Source: Flavobacterium sp. (GTDB taxonomy: Bacteria > Bacteroidota > Bacteroidia > Flavobacteriales > Flavobacteriaceae). From it: DNA of 64,000 bases. Made by a program: the position numbers and the translations under genes. The number at the start of each line of letters is the position of its first letter. Position 1 is the first letter of the stretch. Under the pieces are notes generated by a model. That model made no database searches and was not told where the DNA came from. It was given only the letters and a program-made list of their open reading frames with translations. The stretch covers positions 1 to 64,000 of the forward strand of contig JADGMX010000020.1 in NCBI GenBank assembly GCA_015234525.1, written 5' to 3'. Below are positions 45,713 through 55,196 of this stretch, piece by piece.

Positions 45713-46558
45713 ATGCTGATCAGGGATTTTCGCAATTATTTTATCAGCCAACTTGAATCTGTTTACGATCAGATGGAAGTTGAGCAATTCTTCAATTTAG
45801 CGTTATCGCATCATAAGAATCTATCGCGAATTGATCTTGCCCTGAATCCGTCACTCGAATTTAGTCAGGATGAGCAAGCACTTTTCAACGATATCATCAC
45901 CAAGCTAAAAGCGCACATTCCAATTCAATATATATTAGGAAGGACGTCTTTTTATGGGGCAGAATTTCTGGTTACCAATGCCGTATTGATTCCGCGGCCC
46001 GAGACTGAAGAATTAGTCCAATGGGTAATTGAATCCTCATCTGACAGGCAATTGCGCATACTCGACATTGGAACCGGAAGCGGATGCATCGCGATCACTC
46101 TGGCGCGTAATATTCGGGATTCGGTAGTTGAAGCTTGGGATGTGTCGGCTACTGCGCTTTCAATCGCAACGAAAAACGCCGAAATAAATAAAGTTTCAGT
46201 CGAATTTACTTTGGTGGATGTTTTAGCGGTAGAATCGCCAGAGCGAAAGTATACTGTGATTGTGTCAAATCCGCCGTACGTTCGCAACCTTGAAAAACAA
46301 GAGATCGCCAATAACGTTCTCGACTACGAGCCCCATCTTGCATTATTTGTTGAAGACGATGATCCACTGATTTTTTATCGGAAAATCGCAACCCTGGCAA
46401 CCAGGATGCTAAAGCCCAACGGATTGTTGTTTTTTGAAATCAATCAATATCTCGGAGCAGAAACCGTTGCCCTTTTAGAGCGTTTGGGTTTTAAGGATAT
46501 CGAGCTCAGAAAAGATATTTACAATAATGACCGTATGATCAAATGTCGTTATTCGTAA
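45713..46558 (+). CDS. prmC: Peptide chain release factor N5-glutamine methyltransferase
   Basis: This 281-residue enzyme methylates the Gln of the GGQ motif in RF1 and RF2. The SAM site is ILDIGTGSGCIAI (about 119-131) and the catalytic motif is SNPPYVRN (about 186-193). It is divergent from ribD with 51 bp between starts, and its 3' end overlaps the convergent ABC permease gene by 10 bp. Confidence 0.96.
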   Translation: MLIRDFRNYFISQLESVYDQMEVEQFFNLALSHHKNLSRIDLALNPSLEFSQDEQALFNDIITKLKAHIPIQYILGRTSFYGAEFLVTNAVLIPRPETEELVQWVIESSSDRQLRILDIGTGSGCIAITLARNIRDSVVEAWDVSATALSIATKNAEINKVSVEFTLVDVLAVESPERKYTVIVSNPPYVRNLEKQEIANNVLDYEPHLALFVEDDDPLIFYRKIATLATRMLKPNGLLFFEINQYLGAETVALLERLGFKDIELRKDIYNNDRMIKCRYS

Positions 46559-47790
46559 CGAAGCGCTTCAATTGGATCTAGTTTCGAGGCTTTCAATGCC
46601 GGATACGATCCCGAAAAAATGGCAACGATAAATGTGACTGCAAATGCCGAGAGAATGGCGCTCCACGGAATCACAAAACTAAAATCAACGATACTGGCGA
46701 AGATAAATCCGCATAGGATTCCGAGGATGGTTCCAAGTAGTCCGCCGAGTTGACCCACGACCAAAGTCTCGATAAAAAATTGAGTGGCAATGGTTGATCG
46801 GTTTGCCCCAAGTGCTTTTCTAACGCCAATTTCGCGCGTTCGTTCGGTGACAGAAACCAACATAATATTCATCAAAGCGATCGACGATCCGAAAATGGTT
46901 ATGATGCCAATTACCCACGCCGACATGCCAAGATATTGCGTGATAGAAAGGATTCTGTTGATCAAATCATCGCTTCGGGAAATGCCGAAATTATTGTCTT
47001 CAACCGGATTGAGCTTGCGAATTTGCCGCATCGTAATCGTTGCATTGTCAACTGCCTGATCCAGCAACTCTTTTTTGCCGACCATAACGCTAAGCGAATA
47101 ATTGATGTTTGGCGCGGTGAACAGCGAGCGGGCAACCTGAATTGGAATCAGAACGCGAAGGTCTTGCGAATTTCCAAACGTTGATCCTTTCTCCTTTAAA
47201 ACTCCAATGACCCGAAATTTAGCACCGCGAATCGAAATGGTCTTATCAATCGGATTCACGTCTTTTAAAAGGCCTTTCTCAAAATCTGACCCCACGATGC
47301 AAACCGCGGCGTTATTGGTAATGTCGAACGATGTGAAATTTCGTCCTTTCGTTGTTTCCAGACCCGAATTCACCAGAAAATTTTCATCGACACCCAAAAC
47401 GCTGATTTCAGGATCGGTTTCTTTTGATTCAAATTTTACTTCTGCTGATGAGGTTGCGGTAAATGAGAGTGATGTTGCAGTAAACGGATAATCGAACTTA
47501 TCCTGGAATTCGCGCGCTTGCGGATATGAAAGTATCGGATTTGGTTTAGCGTCCCTGCGATTTCCATCCATTTGCTGGGTTACATCATATTGTGTAATAT
47601 TAAAGGTATTGGCACCGATCGACGCAAAATCGGACGAAAGCGTATTTTCAAGGGCAGAAACCACGGTCAGAATGCCAACCAGTGCTGTTATTCCAATTGC
47701 AATGATCAGAATTGTCAATACCGTTCGCAGCAATTGCGTCCTGATAGAACCCATCGCAATCCGTATATTCTCCCGTAATAGCTTAAACAT
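46549..47790 (-). CDS. ABC transporter permease, MacB/FtsX type
   Basis: This 413-residue membrane protein has one N-terminal helix (about 18-43), a large MacB-type periplasmic core domain and three C-terminal helices (about 290-400) with the FtsX-like region. The motif RTREIGVRKALGANRSTI is typical. Such permeases extrude peptides or lipoproteins or transmit mechanical signals, together with an ATPase. No ATPase gene is adjacent, so the partner lies elsewhere. Confidence 0.93.
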   Translation of the reverse strand: MFKLLRENIRIAMGSIRTQLLRTVLTILIIAIGITALVGILTVVSALENTLSSDFASIGANTFNITQYDVTQQMDGNRRDAKPNPILSYPQAREFQDKFDYPFTATSLSFTATSSAEVKFESKETDPEISVLGVDENFLVNSGLETTKGRNFTSFDITNNAAVCIVGSDFEKGLLKDVNPIDKTISIRGAKFRVIGVLKEKGSTFGNSQDLRVLIPIQVARSLFTAPNINYSLSVMVGKKELLDQAVDNATITMRQIRKLNPVEDNNFGISRSDDLINRILSITQYLGMSAWVIGIITIFGSSIALMNIMLVSVTERTREIGVRKALGANRSTIATQFFIETLVVGQLGGLLGTILGILCGFIFASIVDFSFVIPWSAILSAFAVTFIVAIFSGSYPALKASKLDPIEALRYE

Positions 47791-47910
47791 CCGTAATTTT
47801 TCTTGGTGCTAAACTACAAATAATTTCAGCTTTCCCGATGATCTGAGGCGGCATATTCATTTAATTCGTCTTTATTAATTACCGATATTTGCGCTTTATT
47901 TAAAATTCAT

Positions 47911-49284
47911 ATGGCACAAAAACCGGCTATTCCGAAAGGCACACGCGATTTTTCTCCTGCAGAAATTTCGAAACGTCAATATATTATCAATAAAATCAAA
48001 AGTAATTTCGAGAAATTCGGCTTTGGACCGATTGAAACTCCGTCGTTCGAAAATTCAGAAACACTGATGGGAAAATATGGAGAAGAGGGCGACCGGTTGA
48101 TTTTCCGCATTTTGAATTCGGGTGATTTTCTCGCAAAATCGGATCATACTCATCTTGATAATCGCGATAGTTTAAAATTGGCATCGTCGATATCTGAAAA
48201 AGCGCTGCGATATGATCTGACGGTACCTTTTGCCAGATATGTCGTGCAGCACCGGAATGACATTGAATTTCCGTTCAAACGATATCAGATTCAACCCGTT
48301 TGGCGCGCTGACCGACCTCAGAAAGGTAGATTCCGCGAGTTCTATCAATGTGATGCTGATATTGTCGGTTCAGATTCGCTTTGGCAGGAAGTTGAGTTGA
48401 TTCAGCTTTACGATGCTGTTTTTACAGATTTGAAACTGGCCGGCGTCAAAATAAAACTCAATAATCGGAAGATATTATCGGGAATTGCCGACGTAATCGG
48501 TGCAGCGGATCGACTGATCGATTTTACCGTCGCCTTGGATAAGCTTGATAAAATAGGCGAGGACGGTGTCAAAAAAGAAATGCTTGAAAAAGGAATTTCA
48601 CATGCGGCGATCGAAAAGGTTCAACCGTTATTTTCGTTTTCAGGATCGACTGACGACAAACTTGAAAAGTTGGCAGAAATGCTGGCAAGTTCGGAAGTTG
48701 GTATGAAAGGCGTGGAAGAGTTGCGATTCATTTGCAGTAAAATCGCACAACTGCAACTTGACACTTGTGCTTTGGATCTCGATGTAACCTTGGCGCGCGG
48801 ATTAAATTATTATACGGGAGCGATTCTCGAGGTTGCGGCGCCTGAAACCGTATCAATGGGTTCTATTGGCGGCGGCGGGCGTTATGACGACTTAACCGGC
48901 ATCTTCGGATTGAAAAATATGAGTGGCGTTGGCGTTTCTTTTGGTCTGGACCGAATTTATCTGGTGGTCGAAGAACTGGGTTTATTCCCAAAAGAAGTAA
49001 TGTCATCTTCTGATGTGATCTTTGTCAATTTCGGCGAATCGGAGTCGGTTTATGCATTGCAAGCGATCAAAAAGCTGCGGCAATCCGGCATCAAAGCTGA
49101 GCTTTATCCCGATCAGGTGAAAACCGGCAAACAATTGCAATATGCGTCAAACCGGCGGATTCCTTTTGTGGTGATGGCTGGTAGTCAGGAAATGTCTGAG
49201 GGTAAATTCGCCGTAAAAAATCTTGAAACCGGCGAGCAATCGGCAGTCGATTTCAACGAATTGACAACCATCCTAAAAAAGTAA
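47911..49284 (+). CDS. hisS: Histidine-tRNA ligase
   Basis: This 457-residue class II synthetase has motif 1 and 2 regions (RYDLTVPFARYV; FKRYQIQPVWRADRPQKGR), the histidine-specific segment LARGLNYYTGAI and motif 3 (GVSFGLDRIY). The C-terminal anticodon-binding domain is present. It is a single gene converging on the T9SS gene. Confidence 0.98.
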   Translation: MAQKPAIPKGTRDFSPAEISKRQYIINKIKSNFEKFGFGPIETPSFENSETLMGKYGEEGDRLIFRILNSGDFLAKSDHTHLDNRDSLKLASSISEKALRYDLTVPFARYVVQHRNDIEFPFKRYQIQPVWRADRPQKGRFREFYQCDADIVGSDSLWQEVELIQLYDAVFTDLKLAGVKIKLNNRKILSGIADVIGAADRLIDFTVALDKLDKIGEDGVKKEMLEKGISHAAIEKVQPLFSFSGSTDDKLEKLAEMLASSEVGMKGVEELRFICSKIAQLQLDTCALDLDVTLARGLNYYTGAILEVAAPETVSMGSIGGGGRYDDLTGIFGLKNMSGVGVSFGLDRIYLVVEELGLFPKEVMSSSDVIFVNFGESESVYALQAIKKLRQSGIKAELYPDQVKTGKQLQYASNRRIPFVVMAGSQEMSEGKFAVKNLETGEQSAVDFNELTTILKK

Positions 49285-49286
49285 AA

Positions 49287-49337
49287 CCTCTGCATTTTTA
49301 GGGCAGAGGAATTACATCTCTTTTGGGGCAAAAAGAG
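49287..49337. terminator. Two hairpins between convergent hisS and T9SS genes
   Basis: One stem is CCTCTGC / GCAGAGG (49287-49309) and a second is CTCTTTT / AAAAGAG (49318-49337). Neither has a long T tract, so they may act as weak terminators or 3'-end structures for both genes. Confidence 0.5.
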
Positions 49338-49341
49338 TGAG

Positions 49342-52300
49342 TTATAAAGCGATTTTCTTGCTGATTATTCCATTTGTTGTTGTCACACTTACGATATACG
49401 TTCCGTTGCTCAGGTTGGAAACCGCAAGGCTAATATTCTGCTGATCCCGACTTTTTACGTCCCATGTCTGAACCAATTGGCCAAGCATGTTGTAAAGCAA
49501 TACTGATTCGACGGTATTATCAAATGTCATGTTTTTGATATTGATGGTGTCGTCGTTTTGGGTGTATGCGATTTTAATTGTATCAGCGATGGCGTTATCG
49601 TTTGTTCCCAATGCCGCGCCCTGGAAGCGAAGTGAGAACCTGTCGTTGAAAGTTCCTGAAGCAAGGTAAGTTTCGAACATCTGCTCTCTGATATTGTGAT
49701 ACAGTTGGGTCTGATTGTCATAAATGTAGATCGGTTGTGCCGGATCAAAATTCTCTAATCCGTCGATGACAAAGCTTACATTTCCGGCGATGCTATTCTT
49801 GACACCGATCGGGAAAATCATCGCAGGATCAAAATAGCTTTCACCCAAAATCACCAGTTTTGTGGTGCCTTTCATGAAATACATATCGCTTGGTTGCGTG
49901 TCGATATGTATCGCATCATAACCCTTGTCAATTCCGGAAGTTGCACGATCGTCCATAAATCCGATAAGTGCCTGACGGTGATAATTGTTCGCCGAGTTAA
50001 ACCCTAACCTAATTCGGGCGTAAGTATCGATTGGATACGAATCTTCGGAATTGTCATGCGTTTGGTCGGGAGCGATTGCAGTTGAAAAATCATTTTGTCT
50101 GAACAATACGTTTGACTGAACATTGTTTTCTTTGATGAACGCGCGTTGTGCATTGGTGAATTTAATGTCGCCTCCTACAGTTGATCCTGTAACAATAAAT
50201 CCTTGTCCGACCGGAATAAACCGACCCGGAATCCGATCACTTGTTCCTAATCCGCTGATGCCTGTTGGCGAAACCGGTGGCGTACCACCAACGAGAGTAC
50301 GCATGGCATAACCTCCTTGGTAATCAATCAGCGTATGCGTATTGTTGGTCGAAAAATGTTCCCAGAAATAAATGGTTCCGTTCAGCGATTGTAAATTGTC
50401 GAGGATGAATTTATCGGCATCAATCGCCGACGGATACGGATTCCCGCTTAAATTCAGATTATTTTTTGCAATGGGGTTCAAGATATCGCCACTGTTCGGT
50501 TTTCCGACAAAGGTGTAGTTCTGCATTCCGCTCGATGCGTTACTTCCCTTTAGCGTAAACCCTTGTCCGGCTTCAATCTCGCCTGTTGAACCAAGTGCAA
50601 TCCAATTCGCATAAGCGTTGGTAAGATTCTGAAATTTAAAAATCCAATAGTTGCTCAATGTCAGCGGGTTTGACGCCACGCTATTCAATGATGCTGTCCA
50701 GGCAAGTTCTTGTGGGTTGTTCGGATCAGTTCCGTCGCGCAGGACTTGTGCAACCGTGAAATTGGTATTGTTTGCATCGGGGTTGATCAATCCTACCGGC
50801 GATGCCCAATAATTGTAATTAAATCGGTTGGTAGTTCCTTGCTGATCGCGCTCGATCGAACCTTTGCTGGTTGGATCAAGATCGCTGAATTCACTTTGAA
50901 CCAATTGCGATTGACCAATTAAATCAGCTTTTCCGTCAAGTTTAAGATACCATGAATTCTTGATCGCGTTATCGTTGTTGACATTAATCAGTACATTCTC
51001 ATCGACAATCAAGCCAAGAGTCGAAAGATTATCAGCTTGGTTGATATCGTGTCTGATATGAATGATCGTCCAATCGTAATCAAGTACATCACGACCGTTT
51101 ATAAAGTTGTTTTGACTTACTGCCGAAACCAGTGATCCCGAGTCAGTGGTTTGAAACGGCATTGGCGCCAATTGCGGGCTGATTGATTTTACGTTGTAGA
51201 TTCGGGCGAAACTGCTTTCCGTTCCCGCATCGATCGATGGAGTGGCAAGGTTGTCGATTACGTCATCTTTGTAGACGTCCATGCGGTAGTAACCGATAAG
51301 CGAGCTCCAATCCGTATTTTCGATGTTTTTCGGGATGATCAAACCGCGTACAGACTGGCCATGAGCCTGAATTTCCTGATAAACCATTTTTTGAAGCTGA
51401 TCTGCAGTAAGTGCGGTATTGAAGATACGAACTTCGTCGATGGTGCCTTTAAAGAATTCGGCCATTTCGCCGGCTTTTTTCCCGATTGTAACCGGGTGAG
51501 CCGATGATTGAATTGATGATCCGATGCTGGTTGAAGTGGAAACCGATTCGAGTCGGCCGTTAACATAAAGCTTAATCTTTTCAGCTGATTGTCCGTCGAA
51601 AATTGCCGCAATGTGATACCAACGGTTTGGCGATAATACCGGTCCGCCGACGATTTCAACACCGTTTGCAACTGCAGCAAATCGTTTCGAAGCAGTTCCT
51701 GTTATTTTGAGTGATAACCCGGATTGACCTAAAATTGCAGATTCAGTTGCGGACGTATTATAGCGAACCCAACCCATGATTGATGCGCCGTTAAAACCAC
51801 TTAGATTTTGAGCTGTAAGCGCGTAATCGTTACGTCCGTCGAAATCTAAATTGAGTTTGCGATTAAGATCACGCGGAGAACCGAGCGCCGTTGTGGACGA
51901 ATCAAAAGTGTCGATGATTCCGTCTTTATCGATATCGGCAGTTCCATCAATTCGGCCGTCATTATTTGTATCAAGTTGGTGATAAAGCGTTGTCGCAATA
52001 TCAAAAATACCATCGTTATTTGAATCGCACTGAAGGTAATCAGGGTTTCCCAAACCATCGGTGTTTTTGGCAAATGGTCGCGTGTGAGTTCCAAACGAAG
52101 GTGAGTTGTCAAATGCATCCAGAACACCATCGCCATCTGAATCGGGTCCGTCGCCAACACCATCGCCATTAATATCACCATCGCCGTTTAAAAGTCCCGC
52201 TTCATCGATATCAAAGATCGAATCGTTATCAGAATCAAGATCGAGGAAGTTCGGCACGCCATCTAAATCTGTATCCGGCAATGTAAAATTATTCGCTTCA

Positions 52301-53727
52301 AGCGCATCGTGATAGCCGTTTTGATTGAGATCCACCCAATTTCCAGCGGTCAGGTTCATCAGCGCTTTTCCGTTTGAAAGATAGGCAAGACCTGCTTCTT
52401 CAATATCCGGAATACCGTCATTATCAGAGTCAAGGTCGAAGATATTTGCAACTCCGTCGCCATCACTATCACAATATTGTTGTTTAATTGTGATATCGTC
52501 AAGCGCGAGATCGTTTCCGCCACCACCCGGCGCGTTATTTTTAAATCTGATGGCAAATGTCGAATGATTCCCGAGGTTTACACTTGTCGTGAACTGATGC
52601 CAAATCGCGGTTGTACAAGTGTTGTCCTGAGGATTTTCGCTACATCTTCCGATATCGCCTGTGTTGAAAGTTGACAAAACAGAGCCATCCGGAGCGATAA
52701 ATTCGACCGTGATATTTGGCAGGATTGAGTTTGGAAACGTATGCTTTGCCATGATGTTCAGCGCCCAAAAACTATAGGTAATCGGGACATTTGGAATCAC
52801 GCCATTAATGGTGGTTTCATAAAAGACACCGGGAACGTGACTTGCATTAAAAACGGCCATTCTGCCGTGAACATCATTTGGCGTATGATCTTCACCGTTA
52901 TACCAGGCAAGATCGCCGTGAATGTTTTCAGGATCGTTTGCGGTATCACCTGTAATTTTATAGGTAACGACATATTCGCCATCGTCCAGAATTTTGGTCG
53001 ATTGCGACGGACATTGATCGGTGTTTGCGCCTACAATTCCATCTTCGTAGCAATACGTACAAGTTGCGCCGGGAATGTTTACATTGATTTGGCCTTTCGT
53101 GGTTCCCGTTCCAAAAGTTTCATTTAGAAAAACGTATTCAACTTGTTTTGACAGCGGGTTTGCCAGACAATAGGCCTGTTCGTGAATGTCCAGGATTCCG
53201 TCGTTGTCGTCGTCGATGTCGAAGTTGTCAGAAATTCCGTCGCCGTCAGTATCTACGTAGGTTCGGACGCCATTTCCGGTGATTTTGAACGTGTATGGAT
53301 TTTCGTCTGAGTCATTGTTTACAAGTGATAGCAGCGCGACTTTTTGTCCGAGGGTAGTCGGATTGAACGCAATTTTAAACGATTTTGACGAATTAGCTGC
53401 CACTGTTGATCCCGGCAACTGGACTATTGAAAATGACGATGCGTCATCGCCGGAAATTGAAAGTGGTCCGAGAGTCAATGTCGATGCTCCCGTATTTTTG
53501 ACCGTAAATGTAACCACGGTTGATGCGCTCTCGATCGAAGCCGATCCAAAATCGGTGTGATTTAGCGGTGTGGCCGTTTGTGAACCCGAAACGATTTCCG
53601 AGAAATTCCCGACAATCGAAATCTCCGGTCCGGCAAGTGCGGATTGCCGATTTGGGTTATGTATTTCAACCGATGCAAATACCGGTAAGGCGAGACAAAA
53701 TAATCGTAAAAAGGTAATTGTGTTCAT
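49342..53727 (-). CDS. Large T9SS-secreted protein with type A sorting domain, TSP3 and LamG regions
   Basis: This 1461-residue exported protein has a signal peptide (about residues 1-18). A choice-of-anchor-D-like domain (about 35-155) follows, then a lectin-like part and several calcium-binding TSP type 3 repeats (DSDGDGVANIFDLDSDNDG and similar). A LamG-like domain lies at about 655-810. A C-terminal module contains GNPYPSAIDAD, and the type A sorting sequence is NLSNGTYIVSVTTTNG. It should be a surface adhesin or matrix protein that binds calcium and perhaps glycans. A direct-repeat element lies about 70 bp before the start, pointing away from it. Confidence 0.88.
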   Translation of the reverse strand: MNTITFLRLFCLALPVFASVEIHNPNRQSALAGPEISIVGNFSEIVSGSQTATPLNHTDFGSASIESASTVVTFTVKNTGASTLTLGPLSISGDDASSFSIVQLPGSTVAANSSKSFKIAFNPTTLGQKVALLSLVNNDSDENPYTFKITGNGVRTYVDTDGDGISDNFDIDDDNDGILDIHEQAYCLANPLSKQVEYVFLNETFGTGTTKGQINVNIPGATCTYCYEDGIVGANTDQCPSQSTKILDDGEYVVTYKITGDTANDPENIHGDLAWYNGEDHTPNDVHGRMAVFNASHVPGVFYETTINGVIPNVPITYSFWALNIMAKHTFPNSILPNITVEFIAPDGSVLSTFNTGDIGRCSENPQDNTCTTAIWHQFTTSVNLGNHSTFAIRFKNNAPGGGGNDLALDDITIKQQYCDSDGDGVANIFDLDSDNDGIPDIEEAGLAYLSNGKALMNLTAGNWVDLNQNGYHDALEANNFTLPDTDLDGVPNFLDLDSDNDSIFDIDEAGLLNGDGDINGDGVGDGPDSDGDGVLDAFDNSPSFGTHTRPFAKNTDGLGNPDYLQCDSNNDGIFDIATTLYHQLDTNNDGRIDGTADIDKDGIIDTFDSSTTALGSPRDLNRKLNLDFDGRNDYALTAQNLSGFNGASIMGWVRYNTSATESAILGQSGLSLKITGTASKRFAAVANGVEIVGGPVLSPNRWYHIAAIFDGQSAEKIKLYVNGRLESVSTSTSIGSSIQSSAHPVTIGKKAGEMAEFFKGTIDEVRIFNTALTADQLQKMVYQEIQAHGQSVRGLIIPKNIENTDWSSLIGYYRMDVYKDDVIDNLATPSIDAGTESSFARIYNVKSISPQLAPMPFQTTDSGSLVSAVSQNNFINGRDVLDYDWTIIHIRHDINQADNLSTLGLIVDENVLINVNNDNAIKNSWYLKLDGKADLIGQSQLVQSEFSDLDPTSKGSIERDQQGTTNRFNYNYWASPVGLINPDANNTNFTVAQVLRDGTDPNNPQELAWTASLNSVASNPLTLSNYWIFKFQNLTNAYANWIALGSTGEIEAGQGFTLKGSNASSGMQNYTFVGKPNSGDILNPIAKNNLNLSGNPYPSAIDADKFILDNLQSLNGTIYFWEHFSTNNTHTLIDYQGGYAMRTLVGGTPPVSPTGISGLGTSDRIPGRFIPVGQGFIVTGSTVGGDIKFTNAQRAFIKENNVQSNVLFRQNDFSTAIAPDQTHDNSEDSYPIDTYARIRLGFNSANNYHRQALIGFMDDRATSGIDKGYDAIHIDTQPSDMYFMKGTTKLVILGESYFDPAMIFPIGVKNSIAGNVSFVIDGLENFDPAQPIYIYDNQTQLYHNIREQMFETYLASGTFNDRFSLRFQGAALGTNDNAIADTIKIAYTQNDDTINIKNMTFDNTVESVLLYNMLGQLVQTWDVKSRDQQNISLAVSNLSNGTYIVSVTTTNGIISKKIAL

Positions 53728-53796
53728 TACGATATGGCTTTAGTAGTTTGGGACAACTGGTTTGACGCATCGAAAGTATAAAATACATTATAAAAA

Positions 53797-53831
53797 TGCG
53801 ACAAAGTGTATAAAAAAACCGATGAAGTGCA
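53797..53831 (+). promoter_or_regulatory. Direct repeat upstream of T9SS gene (21-bp period)
   Basis: The elements CGACAAAGTGTA (53799-53810) and CGATGAAGTGCA (53820-53831) start exactly 21 bp apart, two helical turns. Each matches 9 of 12 or better with the elements at 63.75 kb. They sit 72 bp upstream of the minus-strand T9SS gene, in the opposite orientation. The conserved tail ACTTTTTTA..TTGTAA after the second copy also occurs at 63.8 kb. Confidence 0.6.
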
Positions 53832-53942
53832 CAAAAACTTTTTTATTGTAAGAAAATAAATACGGTTTTAGCATTTAGTTTCATTACGTGAATATAATTT
53901 GATGCAAACCTGCTAAAGGTATTAAAGTGAGTTAGTTGCAGC

Positions 53943-54018
53943 AATTGCGTTAGCGATGGGCGGCGGTATCCTTTTGCGACGCTTTAGCGAGGAAAAGATA
54001 AAGCAGACAGCGCGGCCC
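53943..54018 (-). repeat. Dispersed intergenic repeat, copy H
   Basis: On the minus strand the copy reads GCTGTCTGCTTTATCTTTTC and then GGATACCGCCGCCCATCGC. It includes a short inner stem (GCGACGCTTTAGCG region). It lies between divergent genes and does not follow a gene 3' end. Confidence 0.65.
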
Positions 54019-54186
54019 GGTTTTTTTTGCGGTCGGTTAAAATTCAAATTAAGGGGTAGGGAACGCCAATAAAAATGCAATTCAAAGCCCTGTATGCGAA
54101 CTATATAATAATATGAATAAATTTTATAAGGCGTTTTGCGGGTCGGAATGTGAAATTTGTTTGAAACAACGCAAAAAAAAATTGAC

Positions 54187-54813
54187 ATGAAAAGTACAAC
54201 AACCGCGGCCAAGACAACCGCGAAAAAATCGGCTTCGACAACAAAAACTGCCGCTTCTAAAACATCTTCGAACGCAACGACTACCGGTCGAAAAGTTAAA
54301 GCTAAGAAAAGTGCTGCTGAAGGTTTAAAAGATTTATTTGAAGATTCGATGAAAGATATCTACTGGGCTGAGAAAGCACTGGTAAAAGCATTGCCAAAAA
54401 TGGCGAAAAACGCAAGTTCTGAAACGCTGGCGACTGCGATAATGGATCACTTGGCGGTGACTGAAGAGCAGGTTGCGCGACTTGAGAAGGCGTTTGAGTT
54501 GATTGGCAAGAAAGCGGTTGCCAAAAAATGTGAAGCCATGGATGGTTTGATCAAAGAAGGTCAGGAAATCATGGAAGAGACTGAAGTTGGACCGGTGAGA
54601 GATGCGGGAATCATTGCAGCGTCTCAAAAGATTGAGCATTATGAAATTGCATCGTACGGAACCATGGTCGCACATGCAAAAACACTCGGACTTGACGATG
54701 TTGCGGAACTACTTCTCGAGACCTTGAACGAAGAAAAAGAAGCTGATGTTTTGCTAACTGACGCGGCCTATAACTCAATCAATTTTGAGGCGGCTGAAGC
54801 TGACGAATCTTAA
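54187..54813 (+). CDS. DUF892 ferritin-like protein with Lys/Ala/Thr-rich N-terminal tail
   Basis: This 208-residue protein has a C-terminal ferritin-like four-helix domain of the YciF/DUF892 family (about residues 45-208, starting LKDLFEDSMKDIYWAEKAL). The first 45 residues are almost only Lys, Ala, Thr and Ser (for example TTAAKTTAKKSASTTKTAAS), like histone H1 or AlgP tails that bind DNA. DUF892 proteins are linked to stress. I chose ATG at 54187; an upstream TTG would add 10 residues. It begins the stress-like gene group, 12 bp before the next gene. Confidence 0.88.
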   Translation: MKSTTTAAKTTAKKSASTTKTAASKTSSNATTTGRKVKAKKSAAEGLKDLFEDSMKDIYWAEKALVKALPKMAKNASSETLATAIMDHLAVTEEQVARLEKAFELIGKKAVAKKCEAMDGLIKEGQEIMEETEVGPVRDAGIIAASQKIEHYEIASYGTMVAHAKTLGLDDVAELLLETLNEEKEADVLLTDAAYNSINFEAAEADES

Positions 54814-54825
54814 AAAACCACTATC

Positions 54826-55122
54826 ATGAGCGATCAGAAAAATTTTACGAAAATCGACGAATCCATTTGGGGTGTTCAGGATATCTTGGAAACAGATCAG
54901 GAGATGATCGAGTTTGAGAAGAATTATCCCAGCGACGAATTGCCAGAAGTTTCTTTGTTAAACGAGGCTGACGAAATTTTGCCGTCTAAAATGAATTCGG
55001 GGTATACTTTTGCCCATTGTGATGATTTTGATGATGATGAGATTGGCGAGAGCGAAGATTATTTTGATGATCGCGGATCGAATGACGATACCTATCAGGA
55101 CGGCGTTTACTACCTGATTTAA
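54826..55122 (+). CDS. Small acidic hypothetical protein
   Basis: This 98-residue protein is not recognised. It is rich in Asp and Glu with almost no basic residues after the first third, and ends DGVYYLI. It follows the DUF892 gene by 12 bp and precedes a terminator, so the two are probably co-transcribed. It may be a counter-partner to the basic tail of the DUF892 protein; that is speculation. Confidence 0.75.
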   Translation: MSDQKNFTKIDESIWGVQDILETDQEMIEFEKNYPSDELPEVSLLNEADEILPSKMNSGYTFAHCDDFDDDEIGESEDYFDDRGSNDDTYQDGVYYLI

Positions 55123-55143
55123 AATAGAACTTAAATGTAAGTG

Positions 55144-55170
55144 AAATGGAGCCCGTAAGCTCCATTTTTT
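55144..55170 (+). terminator. Intrinsic terminator
   Basis: The 8-bp stem AATGGAGC / GCTCCATT (loop CCGTAA) runs into six T residues. It closes the DUF892/acidic-protein unit. Confidence 0.92.
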
Positions 55171-55196
55171 GCTGAAAACAAAACAACAAATAGACT

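Larger units (their letters stand above)
53728..54186. other. Divergent intergenic region before the stress cluster
   Basis: This 459-bp stretch contains the direct repeat at 53797-53831, an AT-rich tract and repeat copy H. It separates the T9SS gene (minus) from the DUF892 gene (plus). No small gene is visible. The promoter of the DUF892 gene could not be identified with confidence. Confidence 0.65.

Noticed and set aside
45662..45787. A longer N-terminus for RibD.
   Set aside because: It would overlap prmC and does not match RibD N-termini, whereas the GTG at 45661 does.
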